Shown: in pieces, positions 18,062 to 26,778 of the stretch | Layout of the letters: the number at the start of each line of letters is the position of its first letter | How positions within the stretch are numbered: position 1 is the first letter of the stretch | NCBI GenBank assembly: GCA_022820925.1 | Contig: JAJEEO010000011.1 | Coordinates: 124,001-188,000, forward strand | DNA length: 64,000 nt | Direction of reading: 5' to 3' | From: Acidimicrobiia bacterium | GTDB lineage: Bacteria > Actinomycetota > Acidimicrobiia > Acidimicrobiales > Poriferisodalaceae | The notes under the pieces: generated by a model | Seen by the model: the letters and a program-made list of their open reading frames with translations, nothing else | Databases searched by the model: none | What the model was told of the DNA's origin: nothing | Program-made: the position numbers and the translations under genes

Positions 18062-18747
18062 TGCGGTTCGAAGCGCGCGGGCTGCGCTCGGGTTACGGCA
18101 GCGTGCCGGTGCTGCACGGCGTCAGCTTCTGTGTCGCCCAAGGCGAGATCGTGGCGCTGGTCGGACGCAACGGCGCCGGCAAGACGACTCTGGTCAAGAC
18201 CATGATCGGCTTGCTGAGGGCGACCGGCGGGCAGATCAGGCTCGGCGGCTCCGACATCACGCGGGTGCCACCGTCTCGCCGTGTTCGAGCCGGGCTGCGA
18301 GCTGCCTTCCAGGAGCGCTCGCTGTTCAGCCAGCTCTCGGTGGGCGACAACTTGCGGCTGAGCGGACTTCCGGCGCCCGAGCACGGTCGCGTGCTGGCAA
18401 TGTTCGGCGAGTCGTTGGCGGGACGCGAGGCTCAGCGAGCGGGCACCCTCTCGGGTGGTGAGCAGAAGATGCTCGCGGCGGCGTCGGCGCTCGCATCGAC
18501 TGCGTCCATCCTGCTGATGGACGAGCCGACTGAGGGCTTGCAGCCCTCGAATGTCGAGCTGCTCGGCGACGCCCTAGCGGTGGCGAGGCAGCAGGGCCGC
18601 GGTGTGCTGCTGGTGGAGCAGCACCTGGCGCTGGCGCTGCGGCTGGCTGACCGGTTCATCGTGCTCGAGAAGGGCGAGATCGTCGACACAGGCACTGCCG
18701 GCGAGGCCGGTCTGGCGGACCGGCTGTCGGGCCGCCTTGCGCTATGA
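18061..18747 (+). CDS. UrtE/LivF-type ABC transporter ATP-binding protein
   Basis: A 228-residue ATPase, second nucleotide-binding subunit of the importer. Walker A is GRNGAGKTT (about 38-46), the signature is LSGGEQKML (about 136-144), and the Walker B region LLMDEPTEGLQPSNVE carries the DEPTEGxQPS form typical of UrtE. LivF proteins more often have DEPSLGLAP. A Q-loop with FQERSLF is present. The ATG at 18061 shares one base with the preceding stop. It presumably dimerises with the ATPase half of the fusion protein. Confidence 0.88.
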   Translation: MRFEARGLRSGYGSVPVLHGVSFCVAQGEIVALVGRNGAGKTTLVKTMIGLLRATGGQIRLGGSDITRVPPSRRVRAGLRAAFQERSLFSQLSVGDNLRLSGLPAPEHGRVLAMFGESLAGREAQRAGTLSGGEQKMLAAASALASTASILLMDEPTEGLQPSNVELLGDALAVARQQGRGVLLVEQHLALALRLADRFIVLEKGEIVDTGTAGEAGLADRLSGRLAL

Positions 18748-18835
18748 GATCAGCCCAGCGAGACCGAACCAGCCTGACCAGCCCGAACACATCAGTCATG
18801 CGACAACCGACGACCAAGTACAAAGGACGGCAACC

Positions 18836-20200
18836 ATGACCGAACCGACCCAGATGAGCCTCGCCGCGGCAGCGCAGGCCATCAGAGCCCGAGATCTGAG
18901 TGCGGTCGAGTTGCTCGACGCCTGCCTCGCGAGCATCGAGCGGACGGAGCCCGCGGTCAACGCATTTGCCTCGATCGGGGCTGATGCTGCGCGTGCGGTC
19001 GCCCAACAGCTCGACGGCGGAGGGATCGCCGGCCCGCTGCACGGCGTGCCCATCGCCCTCAAGGACCTGTTCTTCACCCAAGGCGTTCCGACAGAAGCGA
19101 ATTGCGACGCCCTGCGGGGATTCGTGCCCGACCACGACGCCACCGTCGTGCACCGCCTGCGTCAGGCCGGGGCCGTGATCGTCGGCAAGACCAACACGCA
19201 CGAGTTGGCCTTCGGCGTCTCGTGCCCGGCGTCGCACAACCCCTGGGACCCGCAGCGTTCGACCGGCGGTTCCTCGGGAGGCAGTGCGGCCGCCCTGGCC
19301 GCCCGGCAGGTGTTCGGAGCGCTCGGCACTGATACGGGCGGATCGGTTCGCATCCCGTCGAATTGCTGCGGAACGACCGGGATCAAGACGACACGCGGGG
19401 CGGTGCCCCGACACGGCGTGCACCTGATCTCGTGGACCTACGACACCGTCGGCCCGATGGCGCGCACGGCCGAGGACTGCCGCATCCTGCTGGATGTCAT
19501 CGCAGGCCATTCATCCGACGACCCGTTCTCGTCCAAGTCTCCGCTGAGCGACGCCGCGGACCCGGGCGAACTCACCCTCGGCGTGCCAGGCGACAGCTTC
19601 TATGAGGGGATCGATGTCGATCCGCACGTGATTGCGGTGACCGACGCAGCTGTCGAGGTGCTGCGCCCGATCGTGGCCGACGTCAACGGGGTGCAGGTGC
19701 CCAACAGCGCCGAGCACACCCCGGCGGGCGTCGCGATCGTGTTCGCCGAGTCGGCGGCGCTGCTCGAAGAACTGCGCACCGACCACCCTGACTTGCTCGG
19801 CGAGGAGGTCGGCGGCATTCTCGAAGCGGGCGCCGCGATCTCCGGGACGGACTTGGCCTCGGCCCAGGCACAGCGCGTGGCGTTCGAGCGGGCGTGCATG
19901 GATGTGTTCGACCATCAGGGCGTCGACCTGGTCGTCGCCCCGGTCAACCCCAACCAGGTGCTGCCCCACGGTGCGGTCGAGCTCAACGGGGTGCCGCTCA
20001 TTCCCGCGACGACCCAGTTCACCTTCCCGGTCAACGGGGCCGGGCTGCCGGCCATCGCGCTGCCGGGCGGCTTCGCTCCCGATGGTCTGCCGATCGGCTT
20101 CCAGCTCATCGGCCGTCCGTTTGCCGAGCGGACCCTTGCCGCGGTGTGCGAGGCCTTCCAGCGGGTCACCGATCATCACAGCCACGCCCCGCCGGTGTGA
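18836..20200 (+). CDS. Amidase signature family hydrolase
   Basis: A 454-residue cytoplasmic Ser-cisSer-Lys hydrolase. The triad is visible as K76 (PIALKDLFF), S146 in STGGSSGGSAA and the nucleophile S170 in GTDTGGSVRIPS. Members hydrolyse carboxamides to acid plus ammonia; GatA-type amidotransferases share the fold, but no gatB or gatC is nearby. AAAGGACGG at 18822-18830 fixes the ATG at 18836. It follows the amide/urea-type importer by about 90 bases, so it probably hydrolyses the imported amide and releases ammonia. An indole-acetamide or arylamide hydrolase cannot be excluded. Confidence 0.87.
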   Translation: MTEPTQMSLAAAAQAIRARDLSAVELLDACLASIERTEPAVNAFASIGADAARAVAQQLDGGGIAGPLHGVPIALKDLFFTQGVPTEANCDALRGFVPDHDATVVHRLRQAGAVIVGKTNTHELAFGVSCPASHNPWDPQRSTGGSSGGSAAALAARQVFGALGTDTGGSVRIPSNCCGTTGIKTTRGAVPRHGVHLISWTYDTVGPMARTAEDCRILLDVIAGHSSDDPFSSKSPLSDAADPGELTLGVPGDSFYEGIDVDPHVIAVTDAAVEVLRPIVADVNGVQVPNSAEHTPAGVAIVFAESAALLEELRTDHPDLLGEEVGGILEAGAAISGTDLASAQAQRVAFERACMDVFDHQGVDLVVAPVNPNQVLPHGAVELNGVPLIPATTQFTFPVNGAGLPAIALPGGFAPDGLPIGFQLIGRPFAERTLAAVCEAFQRVTDHHSHAPPV

Positions 20201-20296
20201 GGTCGCTGGGCGTACGCACCGCGGTGCCGACAACGCGGTCAACCGTGCGCGGCGCAGGCGTAGCATTCGGATCGTCCACCTGACTGGGAGGTGCCT

Positions 20297-21217
20297 ATGC
20301 GCAGCTGGGACTCCATGGAGGACTTCGAGGCCTTTCTGGACGGCGGCGGGCTGGTCGAGCCCGACGACGACATGCCTGATGCATACCGCCAAGCCGTGTT
20401 CCGGTTCATCGAGCTGCACGCCAACAGCGAGTACATGGGCGGGCTGACCGAGCGGGACTGGATCGCGAAGGCGCCGGGGCTGACGAACAAGCTGACCGCC
20501 CTGGCCAAGACCCAGGACGAGATCGGCCACGCGCACCTGCTGTACATGGTGGCGGCGGACATGGGCGTGAAGACCCGTGACGAGATGACGGCCGATCTGC
20601 TGGCGGGCCGCACCACGTTCCACAACGTGTTCCACTACCGCGCCTATTCGTGGGGCGACCAGATCGCGATCGCGTACCTGGTGGACGCGGCGGCGCTCGC
20701 CAGCCAGCAGGCCGTCTTCAAGAACTGCAGCTACGGCCCCTACAAGCGCATCCTGCGGCGGATCATCGCCGAGGAGGGCTTTCACATGCGCAACGGCGAG
20801 GAGCTGCTGCTGAAGATGGCCAAGGGCACCCAGCAGCAGCACGACATGATGCAGGAGGGCCTCGACCGCTGGTGGTGGCCGGCAGTGCAGTTGTTCGGTC
20901 CCGACTCGCCGCCGAACGATGTGCTGCTGCGCTGGCACATCAAGTCCGAGCGCAACGAGGTGCTGCGGGACCGGTTCGTCCAGAAGATGGTGCCCCAGTT
21001 GCAGGCCGCTGGCTTCACCATCCCCGATCCGGACCTTCACCAGGATCCCGACACGGGACGCTGGGTGAGCGGCGAGATCGACTGGGAGGCGCTGAAGGCG
21101 GCCATCGCCGGCCGGGGGCCCGATAGCGAACGGCGCCTGCGTGACGCCCGCAATGCCTGGGACGGCGCCTCGTGGGTGCGAGATGCGCTCGACGAGGCCG
21201 CTGCGGTGCCCGCATGA
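20297..21217 (+). CDS. paaA: 1,2-phenylacetyl-CoA epoxidase, catalytic subunit A
   Basis: A 306-residue ferritin-like di-iron monooxygenase subunit that epoxidises the ring of phenylacetyl-CoA. Two ExxH carboxylate-histidine motifs are visible: E75-I-G-H78 in KTQDEIGHAH and E160-G-F-H163 in IIAEEGFHMRNGEE. Length matches known PaaA proteins (about 310). GGGAGG at 20286-20291 points to the ATG at 20297; a GTG at 20291 is inside the Shine-Dalgarno run. It begins a paaA-D-B-C block with overlapping starts and stops. No paaE reductase, paaK ligase or paaG isomerase occurs in the window. Confidence 0.95.
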   Translation: MRSWDSMEDFEAFLDGGGLVEPDDDMPDAYRQAVFRFIELHANSEYMGGLTERDWIAKAPGLTNKLTALAKTQDEIGHAHLLYMVAADMGVKTRDEMTADLLAGRTTFHNVFHYRAYSWGDQIAIAYLVDAAALASQQAVFKNCSYGPYKRILRRIIAEEGFHMRNGEELLLKMAKGTQQQHDMMQEGLDRWWWPAVQLFGPDSPPNDVLLRWHIKSERNEVLRDRFVQKMVPQLQAAGFTIPDPDLHQDPDTGRWVSGEIDWEALKAAIAGRGPDSERRLRDARNAWDGASWVRDALDEAAAVPA

Positions 21218-21750
21218 GCCGAGCGGTTCCCGCTGGTGTCGTCGCGGCGGTCCGCCGGTCTGTGTCGATGGTGTGCGACCCGGAGTACCCGGAGGTGACC
21301 GTCGCGGAGCTGGGGATCCTCGAACGTGTCAGCAGCAGCGACGACGGCTCGACCGTGCGGATCGAGCTCGTGCCGACCATGCTCGGCTGCCCGGCGCTGG
21401 ATGTCATCGCTCGGGACGTCACCGATGCAGCGCGAGCGGCGTGTGCCGGTGCCGACATCTCGATCGAGGTGGCTTTCGTCGACAACCCCGTGTGGACCCC
21501 GGACCGGATCGCGCCGTCCGCGGTGAGCTTCCTGGCTCGGGAGTATTCGGTGGCAGTGCGGCGCCGGTCCGCGACCGCGAGCTGCCCCATCTGCGGCGGC
21601 ACTGCCCTGGAGCACCGTTCGGACTTCGGCCCGACGCCCTGCCGCAGCGTCGAGTGGTGCCCGCAGTGCCGCAACCCCGTCGAGGTGGTCGGCCGCGTCG
21701 AGTTCCCGGCCGCCATGGGGGCGGCGCAATCACGTCCGGTGCCCGCATGA
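21214..21750 (+). CDS. paaD: Phenylacetyl-CoA epoxidase assembly protein PaaD (MIP18/DUF59 family)
   Basis: A 178-residue accessory protein. The DUF59/MIP18 domain occupies about residues 8-95 with DPEYPEVTVAELGI and the conserved PTMLGCP cysteine (C59). The C-terminus has a zinc-ribbon-like set C124-x2-C127 ... C149-x2-C152. PaaD is needed for maturation of the epoxidase or of the PaaE iron-sulfur reductase. Its ATG overlaps the paaA stop (ATGA, 21214-21217). Here paaD sits between A and B rather than after C as in E. coli. Confidence 0.92.
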   Translation: MSRAVPAGVVAAVRRSVSMVCDPEYPEVTVAELGILERVSSSDDGSTVRIELVPTMLGCPALDVIARDVTDAARAACAGADISIEVAFVDNPVWTPDRIAPSAVSFLAREYSVAVRRRSATASCPICGGTALEHRSDFGPTPCRSVEWCPQCRNPVEVVGRVEFPAAMGAAQSRPVPA

Positions 21751-22019
21751 AGACCTACGAGGTGTTTCTCAAGCGTGCGGGCAAGGACCCCTTCACCCAC
21801 GTCGGCGCGCTCGAGGCTCCCGACGACGACTTGGCGCTCAGCTTCGCCCGCGACTGCTACGCGCGCCGCTCGGAGGGGGAGCAGATGTGGGTCGTGGCCC
21901 GTGAGGATCTGCTGGTGGCCGACCCCACCGAACTCGAGATGGCCGACCGAGCCCACCGCCACAACGACGGCACATTCCTGCGGGATCTGCGCCAAGCCGG
22001 CAGCGCCGAGCCAACGTGA
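21747..22019 (+). CDS. paaB: Phenylacetyl-CoA epoxidase subunit B
   Basis: A 90-residue small structural subunit. The sequence begins MKTYEVFLKR and contains PFTHVGALEAPDDDLALSFARDCYARR and MWVVARED, all characteristic of PaaB. The ATG overlaps the paaD stop (ATGA, 21747-21750), and the paaC start overlaps its own stop. PaaB bridges PaaA-PaaC heterodimers in the multisubunit monooxygenase. Confidence 0.93.
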   Translation: MKTYEVFLKRAGKDPFTHVGALEAPDDDLALSFARDCYARRSEGEQMWVVAREDLLVADPTELEMADRAHRHNDGTFLRDLRQAGSAEPT

Positions 22020-22828
22020 ACGACATGGGTGAAACCGAGCCCGTGACCGCGATCGAACCGGCGGGCCATCCTGCGGAAACGCCCGGCGCCCGCGAGCTCG
22101 TGCTGGCCCTCGCCGATGACGAGCTGTGCATCGGACAGAACCTGGGCTGGTGGATCGCCGTGGGGCCGTTCCTGGAAGAGGACCTGGCGCTCACGTCGAT
22201 CAGCCAGGACGAGCTGGGTCACGCCCGCGCGCTGTACGGGCTGCTGGGTGATGACATCGACGCGATGGCCTACGGGCGCGAGCCGCACGAGTACCTCTGC
22301 GCCCACATCACCGAGCTTCCCTGCCATGACTGGGCCGAGACGCTGGTGCGCCACTTCTTGTATGACACGGCGGAGTCGGTGCGCTGGGACGCGCTGGCGG
22401 ACTCGTCGTGGGAATCGCTGGCAGCGGTCGCACGTCGCGCATTCGCCGAGGAACGGTCGCACCTGCGCCACGCCACCGGACTGCTCGACCGGCTGCTGCG
22501 AACCGACGCGGGCATCGCTTACCTGCTGCCCTTGTTCGATCAGCTCGCGCCGATGGCGTGCGAGCTCTTCGACGCCCCATCGGGGTGCTCGGACGAGGCG
22601 CTCGTCGCTGCAGGTGTCATGAGCTCCGAACTCGGCAACCAACGCGCCCGATGGCAGGACATCGTCGGCGATGCGCTCGCACCGGCTGGCTATCAGCCGC
22701 AGTGGCCGGTCGCCGACCCGGAGGCGGCGGCATCGGGTGGCCGAGCCGGCCGGCGCTCGCCGCATTTCGCCGCGCTGCACGCCGAGATGGTCGAGGTGCT
22801 GTCGATCGATCCCTCAGCGCGCTGGTAG
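22016..22828 (+). CDS. paaC: Phenylacetyl-CoA epoxidase structural subunit C
   Basis: A 270-residue ferritin-like subunit that pairs with PaaA but lacks a working di-iron centre. The motif QDELGHARALYG (about 64-75) and the later AEERSHLRHA are typical of PaaC. Start GTG at 22016 overlaps the paaB stop (GTGA); an ATG at 22025 is the alternative. It ends the paa block. The reductase PaaE, which passes electrons from NAD(P)H, must be supplied from elsewhere. Confidence 0.92.
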   Translation: MNDMGETEPVTAIEPAGHPAETPGARELVLALADDELCIGQNLGWWIAVGPFLEEDLALTSISQDELGHARALYGLLGDDIDAMAYGREPHEYLCAHITELPCHDWAETLVRHFLYDTAESVRWDALADSSWESLAAVARRAFAEERSHLRHATGLLDRLLRTDAGIAYLLPLFDQLAPMACELFDAPSGCSDEALVAAGVMSSELGNQRARWQDIVGDALAPAGYQPQWPVADPEAAASGGRAGRRSPHFAALHAEMVEVLSIDPSARW

Positions 22829-22878
22829 CGCCTCTGCCACAATCGCCGTCGGCCGAACGGCGAGGCAGGGGTCGACGC

Positions 22879-25179
22879 ATGGCACTACGAGGAACATCGG
22901 TCGTCCGGCGCGAGGACGAGCCGCTGCTGCGCGGACAGGGGCAATTCGTTGCCAATGTCGCAGCGGATGCCGCGTGGGACGGCGTCGCGCATGCGTGCTA
23001 CGTGACCTCCACGGTCGCGCACGCAGAGATCGTCGGGCTCGACGTCGGCGAAGCCCGTCGCGCTCGAGGTGTCATCGACGTGGTCACCGCGGCCGATGTG
23101 GACCTCCCTCCGTACCCGGCCCCCAGCCCGGCGTTCGATGCCGCCATCGTGCGGCCCATGCTGGCTGAAGGGCGAGTCCGATTTGTGGGCGAGCCCGTAG
23201 CGGTGGTGGTAGCCGAGACCGCAACAGCGGCGATCGACGCCGCCGAGCTGGTCGTCGTCGACTACGAGGCCCTGCCGGCATTCGCCGATCCCGAGGAAGC
23301 GCTCAGTGCCCCCGCGCTGTTCGAGGGCATGGCAGAGCCGAACGTGGTGCTGCGCATGTCGATGGACAGCGGGCAGGCCGATTTCGATTCGTGCGAGGTG
23401 GTGGCCGAGGTGCGCACGGTGAACAACCGCATCGCCCCGTGCCCGCTGGAGCCCCGGGTGGCGGCCAGCCGCTGGGCCGACGACGGGCGCCTGCATCACA
23501 TGAACGCCGGCCAGGGACCCCACCCGGTGCGTGCGGCGCTGGCCAAGATGCTCGGCCTCGAGCGCGACCAGATGCGCGTGTTCTCCCGCGACGTCGGCGG
23601 CAGCTTCGGCGCGAAGGCCCGCCCCCATCCCGAGGAGACCCTGCTGGGCTGGCTGTCGGATCGGCTCGGGCGGCCGGTGATGTGGGTGCCGTCCCGGAGC
23701 GACGACATGGTCGGCCTGGTGCACGGGCGCGGGCAGATCCAGTACTGCCGCATCGGCGGGACTGCCGACGGACGCATCACCGCGTTCGAGGTACGGGTGA
23801 TCCAGGACGCCGGCGCGTACGGCAACACCGGAGCGGCGCTGCCCAGCAACATCCAGGCGATGCTGACCGGCTGCTACGACATCGCCTCGCTCGGCTTCAG
23901 CTCCGTTTCGGTGCTGACCAATACGACCCCCATCGGCCCGTTCCGGGGCGCCGGCCGTCCGGAGGCCGCCGCGGCCATCGAGCGCGCCGTCGATGTGTTC
24001 GCCGCGGAGGTCGGGATGGACCCCGTCGAGGTGCGCAGGAAGAACTTCCTGGCACCCGAGCGGTTCCCGTTCGAGACCCAGACCGGCATGCGGTACGACA
24101 CCGGCGCCTACGAAGCCGGCATGGACGCTGCCCTCGAAGCTGCCGACTACGACGCGCTGCGCGCAGAGCAGGCCCGCCGGCGCGCCGACGGCGATGACAA
24201 GCTGCTCGGCATCGGCATCGCCACCTACGTCGAGCGCACGGCAGGCCTCGGGCGCTCCGAGTACGGCGCTGTCGAGCTGGTCGAGGGCGGGCGGATCGTG
24301 GGTCGCACCGGGTCGTCGCCCTACGGCCAGGGCCATCACACGTCGTGGGCGATGCTGATCTCCGACCGCACCGGCGTGCCGATGGATCGCATCGACATCG
24401 TTCACGGCGACACCGACGAGGTCCCGCAGGGCCAGATCACCGGCGGCTCGCGCTCGGTGCAGCTCGCGGGCACGTCCATCTGGGAAGCATCCGGTGCCCT
24501 GGTCGACCAAGCGCGCACCGTGGCGGCCACGCTGCTCGAGGCTGACCCTGCCGATGTCACGCTCGACACCGCTTCGGGCGCGTTTCACGTGGTCGGCACC
24601 CCAGCGGTCTCCGTGGACTGGGCTGCTGTGGCCCAACACCTCGCGGCGACCGATGGCGCTGGCGGCCCGCGCCTGTTGCACGCCGAGGAGACCTTCGAGT
24701 CCGAATCACCGACCTTTCCCTTCGGCACCCATATCGCGGTCGTGGAAGTCGATCGCCACACGGGCGAAGTGGAACTGCAGCGGCTGGTGGCCTGCGACGA
24801 CGCCGGCGTCATCGTCAACCCGCTGCTTGCAGAAGGTCAGGTGCACGGCGGCCTGGCTCACGGCGCGGCGCAGGCGCTGTATGAGGAATTCGTCTATGAC
24901 GACGACGGCAACCCGCTCACCGCGAACTTTGCCGACTACCCCGTCGTCTCGGCCGCCGAGATGCCCTTCTTCGAGCGGGTGCTGCACGTGACGCCTACCC
25001 ACGTCAATCCGCTGGGTGCCAAGGGTCTCGGCGAGGCCGGCTCAGTCGGCAGCACGCCGGCCGTCCAGAACGCGGTCATCGACGCTGTCGCGCACCTCGG
25101 CATTCGCCACCTCGACATGCCGCTCACACCACAACGCGTCTGGCGCGCCATCACCGACGCCACCGCAGGCGCAGCCTGA
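22879..25179 (+). CDS. Xanthine dehydrogenase/CO-dehydrogenase-like molybdopterin-binding large subunit
   Basis: A 766-residue Mo-hydroxylase large subunit. The N-terminal aldehyde-oxidase a/b hammerhead spans about 15-145 (HAEIVGLDVGEAR, EGRVRFVGEPVAVVV). The Mo-binding domain follows with GGSFGAK (240-246), PFRGAGRPE (354-362) and the catalytic glutamate E719 in GLGEAGSVG. The loop reads PFRGAGR, near form II CoxL-like enzymes. The AYxCSxR loop of true CO dehydrogenase is missing, so CO oxidation is unlikely. The FAD and [2Fe-2S] subunits that normally accompany it are absent from both flanks. Substrate could be an aldehyde or N-heterocycle. The ATG at 22879 sits after GGCAGGGG. Confidence 0.9.
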   Translation: MALRGTSVVRREDEPLLRGQGQFVANVAADAAWDGVAHACYVTSTVAHAEIVGLDVGEARRARGVIDVVTAADVDLPPYPAPSPAFDAAIVRPMLAEGRVRFVGEPVAVVVAETATAAIDAAELVVVDYEALPAFADPEEALSAPALFEGMAEPNVVLRMSMDSGQADFDSCEVVAEVRTVNNRIAPCPLEPRVAASRWADDGRLHHMNAGQGPHPVRAALAKMLGLERDQMRVFSRDVGGSFGAKARPHPEETLLGWLSDRLGRPVMWVPSRSDDMVGLVHGRGQIQYCRIGGTADGRITAFEVRVIQDAGAYGNTGAALPSNIQAMLTGCYDIASLGFSSVSVLTNTTPIGPFRGAGRPEAAAAIERAVDVFAAEVGMDPVEVRRKNFLAPERFPFETQTGMRYDTGAYEAGMDAALEAADYDALRAEQARRRADGDDKLLGIGIATYVERTAGLGRSEYGAVELVEGGRIVGRTGSSPYGQGHHTSWAMLISDRTGVPMDRIDIVHGDTDEVPQGQITGGSRSVQLAGTSIWEASGALVDQARTVAATLLEADPADVTLDTASGAFHVVGTPAVSVDWAAVAQHLAATDGAGGPRLLHAEETFESESPTFPFGTHIAVVEVDRHTGEVELQRLVACDDAGVIVNPLLAEGQVHGGLAHGAAQALYEEFVYDDDGNPLTANFADYPVVSAAEMPFFERVLHVTPTHVNPLGAKGLGEAGSVGSTPAVQNAVIDAVAHLGIRHLDMPLTPQRVWRAITDATAGAA

Positions 25180-25192
25180 GCCCCGAGCGCGC

Positions 25193-26596
25193 CTAGCCCT
25201 CGCCGGGTTCGAGCTCGGGGGCGGTGACGGCACGGACATCGAGCTCGATCGGGTTGACACCGTCAAGTTCGTCGCTGCCGCTGACCGAGCCGAGCTCGCG
25301 AAAGCGGCGGGCGCCGGGCAGCACCATGCGCTCGAAGGAGCCGATGCTGCCGTTGTAGGCATCGACGGCGCTGCGCAGGCCGCGCCCCATCTTGTCGACG
25401 TGCTCGAGGTACTTCGAGAGCCGGGAATACAGGTCGTTGCCGAGCTTGGCCACCTCTTCGGCGTTGCGCGCGATGTCGTGCCGCTGCCACGCGAGAGCCA
25501 CTGTCCTCAGGAAAGCGATGAGCAATCCGGGAGTGGCGATCAGCACCCGGTGACGCTGCCAGGCGTTCTGCCAGACTTCGCCGTCGGCGTCCATGGCCAC
25601 GTCGAGCATCGGATCGGTCGGGACGTACATCAGCACGAAATCGGGAGAACCTGACACCCAGCGGCCGTAGTCGCGGTTGCCAAGCTCGCGTGCCCGCTCG
25701 CTGAGCGCAGCAGCGTGCTCGGCAAGCGCCTCTCGCTGCTCGGTCTCGTCACTCGAGTTCACTGCGCGGTCGTAGGCGGCGAACGGCGTCTTGGCATCGA
25801 TGACAACGCTGGTGCCGCCAGGAACCTTCACCACGACATCGGGCCGCGAGCGGGCCTCGCCGCCCGGCTCGCCGAGGGTGGCCTGCTCGATGTAGTCGAT
25901 GTGACGGCTCATGCCGGCGGCCTCGATGACGTTGCGCAGATGCTGCTCGCCCCAGGCGCCGCGCATCTTGGAGTCGCGCAGTATCTGGCGCAGCCCGCTC
26001 GTCTCGGAGACGAGTTGCTCGACGCTCTGGGACACCTTGGCCGTGTCCTCGGCGCGGGCCGTGTCGGCCTTGTTCACGTGCTCGTGCAGCTCTTTCAGCC
26101 GCTCGCGCATCGGCTCGACGAGTTCGGAGACGGTCTTTCCGGCCGACTTGGTCTGCTCGGTGGTGAGGTCGCGAAATTCCTTCATGAAGGTCTCGCGGGT
26201 GGATTGGCTGACTTGTGCGGCGATTTCGGTGAATCGAGTCTCGATCTCTGCCTGCTTCTTGGTCATCTCCTCGACACGAGCGTCACGATCCGCCACCGCA
26301 GTGGCCAACTTCGCCTGCAACCCTGCGGCCAGCTCTCGCTGCTGCTGTGTCTCGGCTCGGGCCGCGTCGCGCTCGACGGTGAGCTCGGCGTTGCGCTGGC
26401 TTCGAAGCTCGGCCTCGGTACGCGCTGCATCGCGCTCTGCGGTCAGCTCGGCAGTCACCTCGGCGTTGCGCAGAGCGTGCTCGTCTCGTTCCTGGCCGGA
26501 GCGGGCGAGCTTTCGGGCCTGCGCCAACCACACGATGCCGGCGCCTGCGGCGAGACCAATGATCAATCCGAGCACGACAGCAAGGCCGGTGGACAT
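25193..26596 (-). CDS. rmuC: DNA recombination protein RmuC homologue
   Basis: A 467-residue protein. One N-terminal membrane helix (about 5-25, VVLGLIIGLAAGAGIVW) is followed by a long coiled coil to about residue 150 built from repeated AELTAERDAART-type heptads. The RmuC domain lies at about 190-420 and holds SKMRGAWGEQHL, RPDVVVKVPGG, VVIDAKTPFAAY and FVLMYVPTD. RmuC proteins limit DNA inversion and have a predicted endonuclease-like fold. The gene runs towards the Mo-hydroxylase gene with only 13 bases between stops. A divergent promoter region of about 180 bases separates it from the binding lipoprotein. Confidence 0.92.
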   Translation of the reverse strand: MSTGLAVVLGLIIGLAAGAGIVWLAQARKLARSGQERDEHALRNAEVTAELTAERDAARTEAELRSQRNAELTVERDAARAETQQQRELAAGLQAKLATAVADRDARVEEMTKKQAEIETRFTEIAAQVSQSTRETFMKEFRDLTTEQTKSAGKTVSELVEPMRERLKELHEHVNKADTARAEDTAKVSQSVEQLVSETSGLRQILRDSKMRGAWGEQHLRNVIEAAGMSRHIDYIEQATLGEPGGEARSRPDVVVKVPGGTSVVIDAKTPFAAYDRAVNSSDETEQREALAEHAAALSERARELGNRDYGRWVSGSPDFVLMYVPTDPMLDVAMDADGEVWQNAWQRHRVLIATPGLLIAFLRTVALAWQRHDIARNAEEVAKLGNDLYSRLSKYLEHVDKMGRGLRSAVDAYNGSIGSFERMVLPGARRFRELGSVSGSDELDGVNPIELDVRAVTAPELEPGEG

Positions 26597-26778
26597 GGGG
26601 CGTACTCCTCGGTGAAGTCGGGTTCCGGCAATGAGCGAATGCGCTCGGCCGGAACGTGCTGTTCATTGTCTAGCGAGGGGGTGTGACGTGCGGCGCCGAT
26701 GCGCCCGCCGCTCGTGCCAGCGCGGGACACACCACTAGCGTCGGCGTCGGTGCACAGCGTGACCAACCACGGGCCCGA

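Noticed and set aside
18836..20200. Glutamyl-tRNA(Gln) amidotransferase subunit A
   Set aside because: Amidase triad is shared, but gatB/gatC are not nearby and the gene follows an amide-type importer.
19511..21040. 509-codon minus-strand frame across the amidase and paaA
   Set aside because: Spans two genuine plus-strand genes and has no domain character.
22885..24681. 598-codon minus-strand frame opposite the Mo-hydroxylase
   Set aside because: Antisense shadow without recognisable domains.
22879..25179. Aerobic CO dehydrogenase large subunit (CoxL form I)
   Set aside because: The AYxCSxR loop of genuine CO dehydrogenase is absent; PFRGAGR is present and coxM/coxS are missing.
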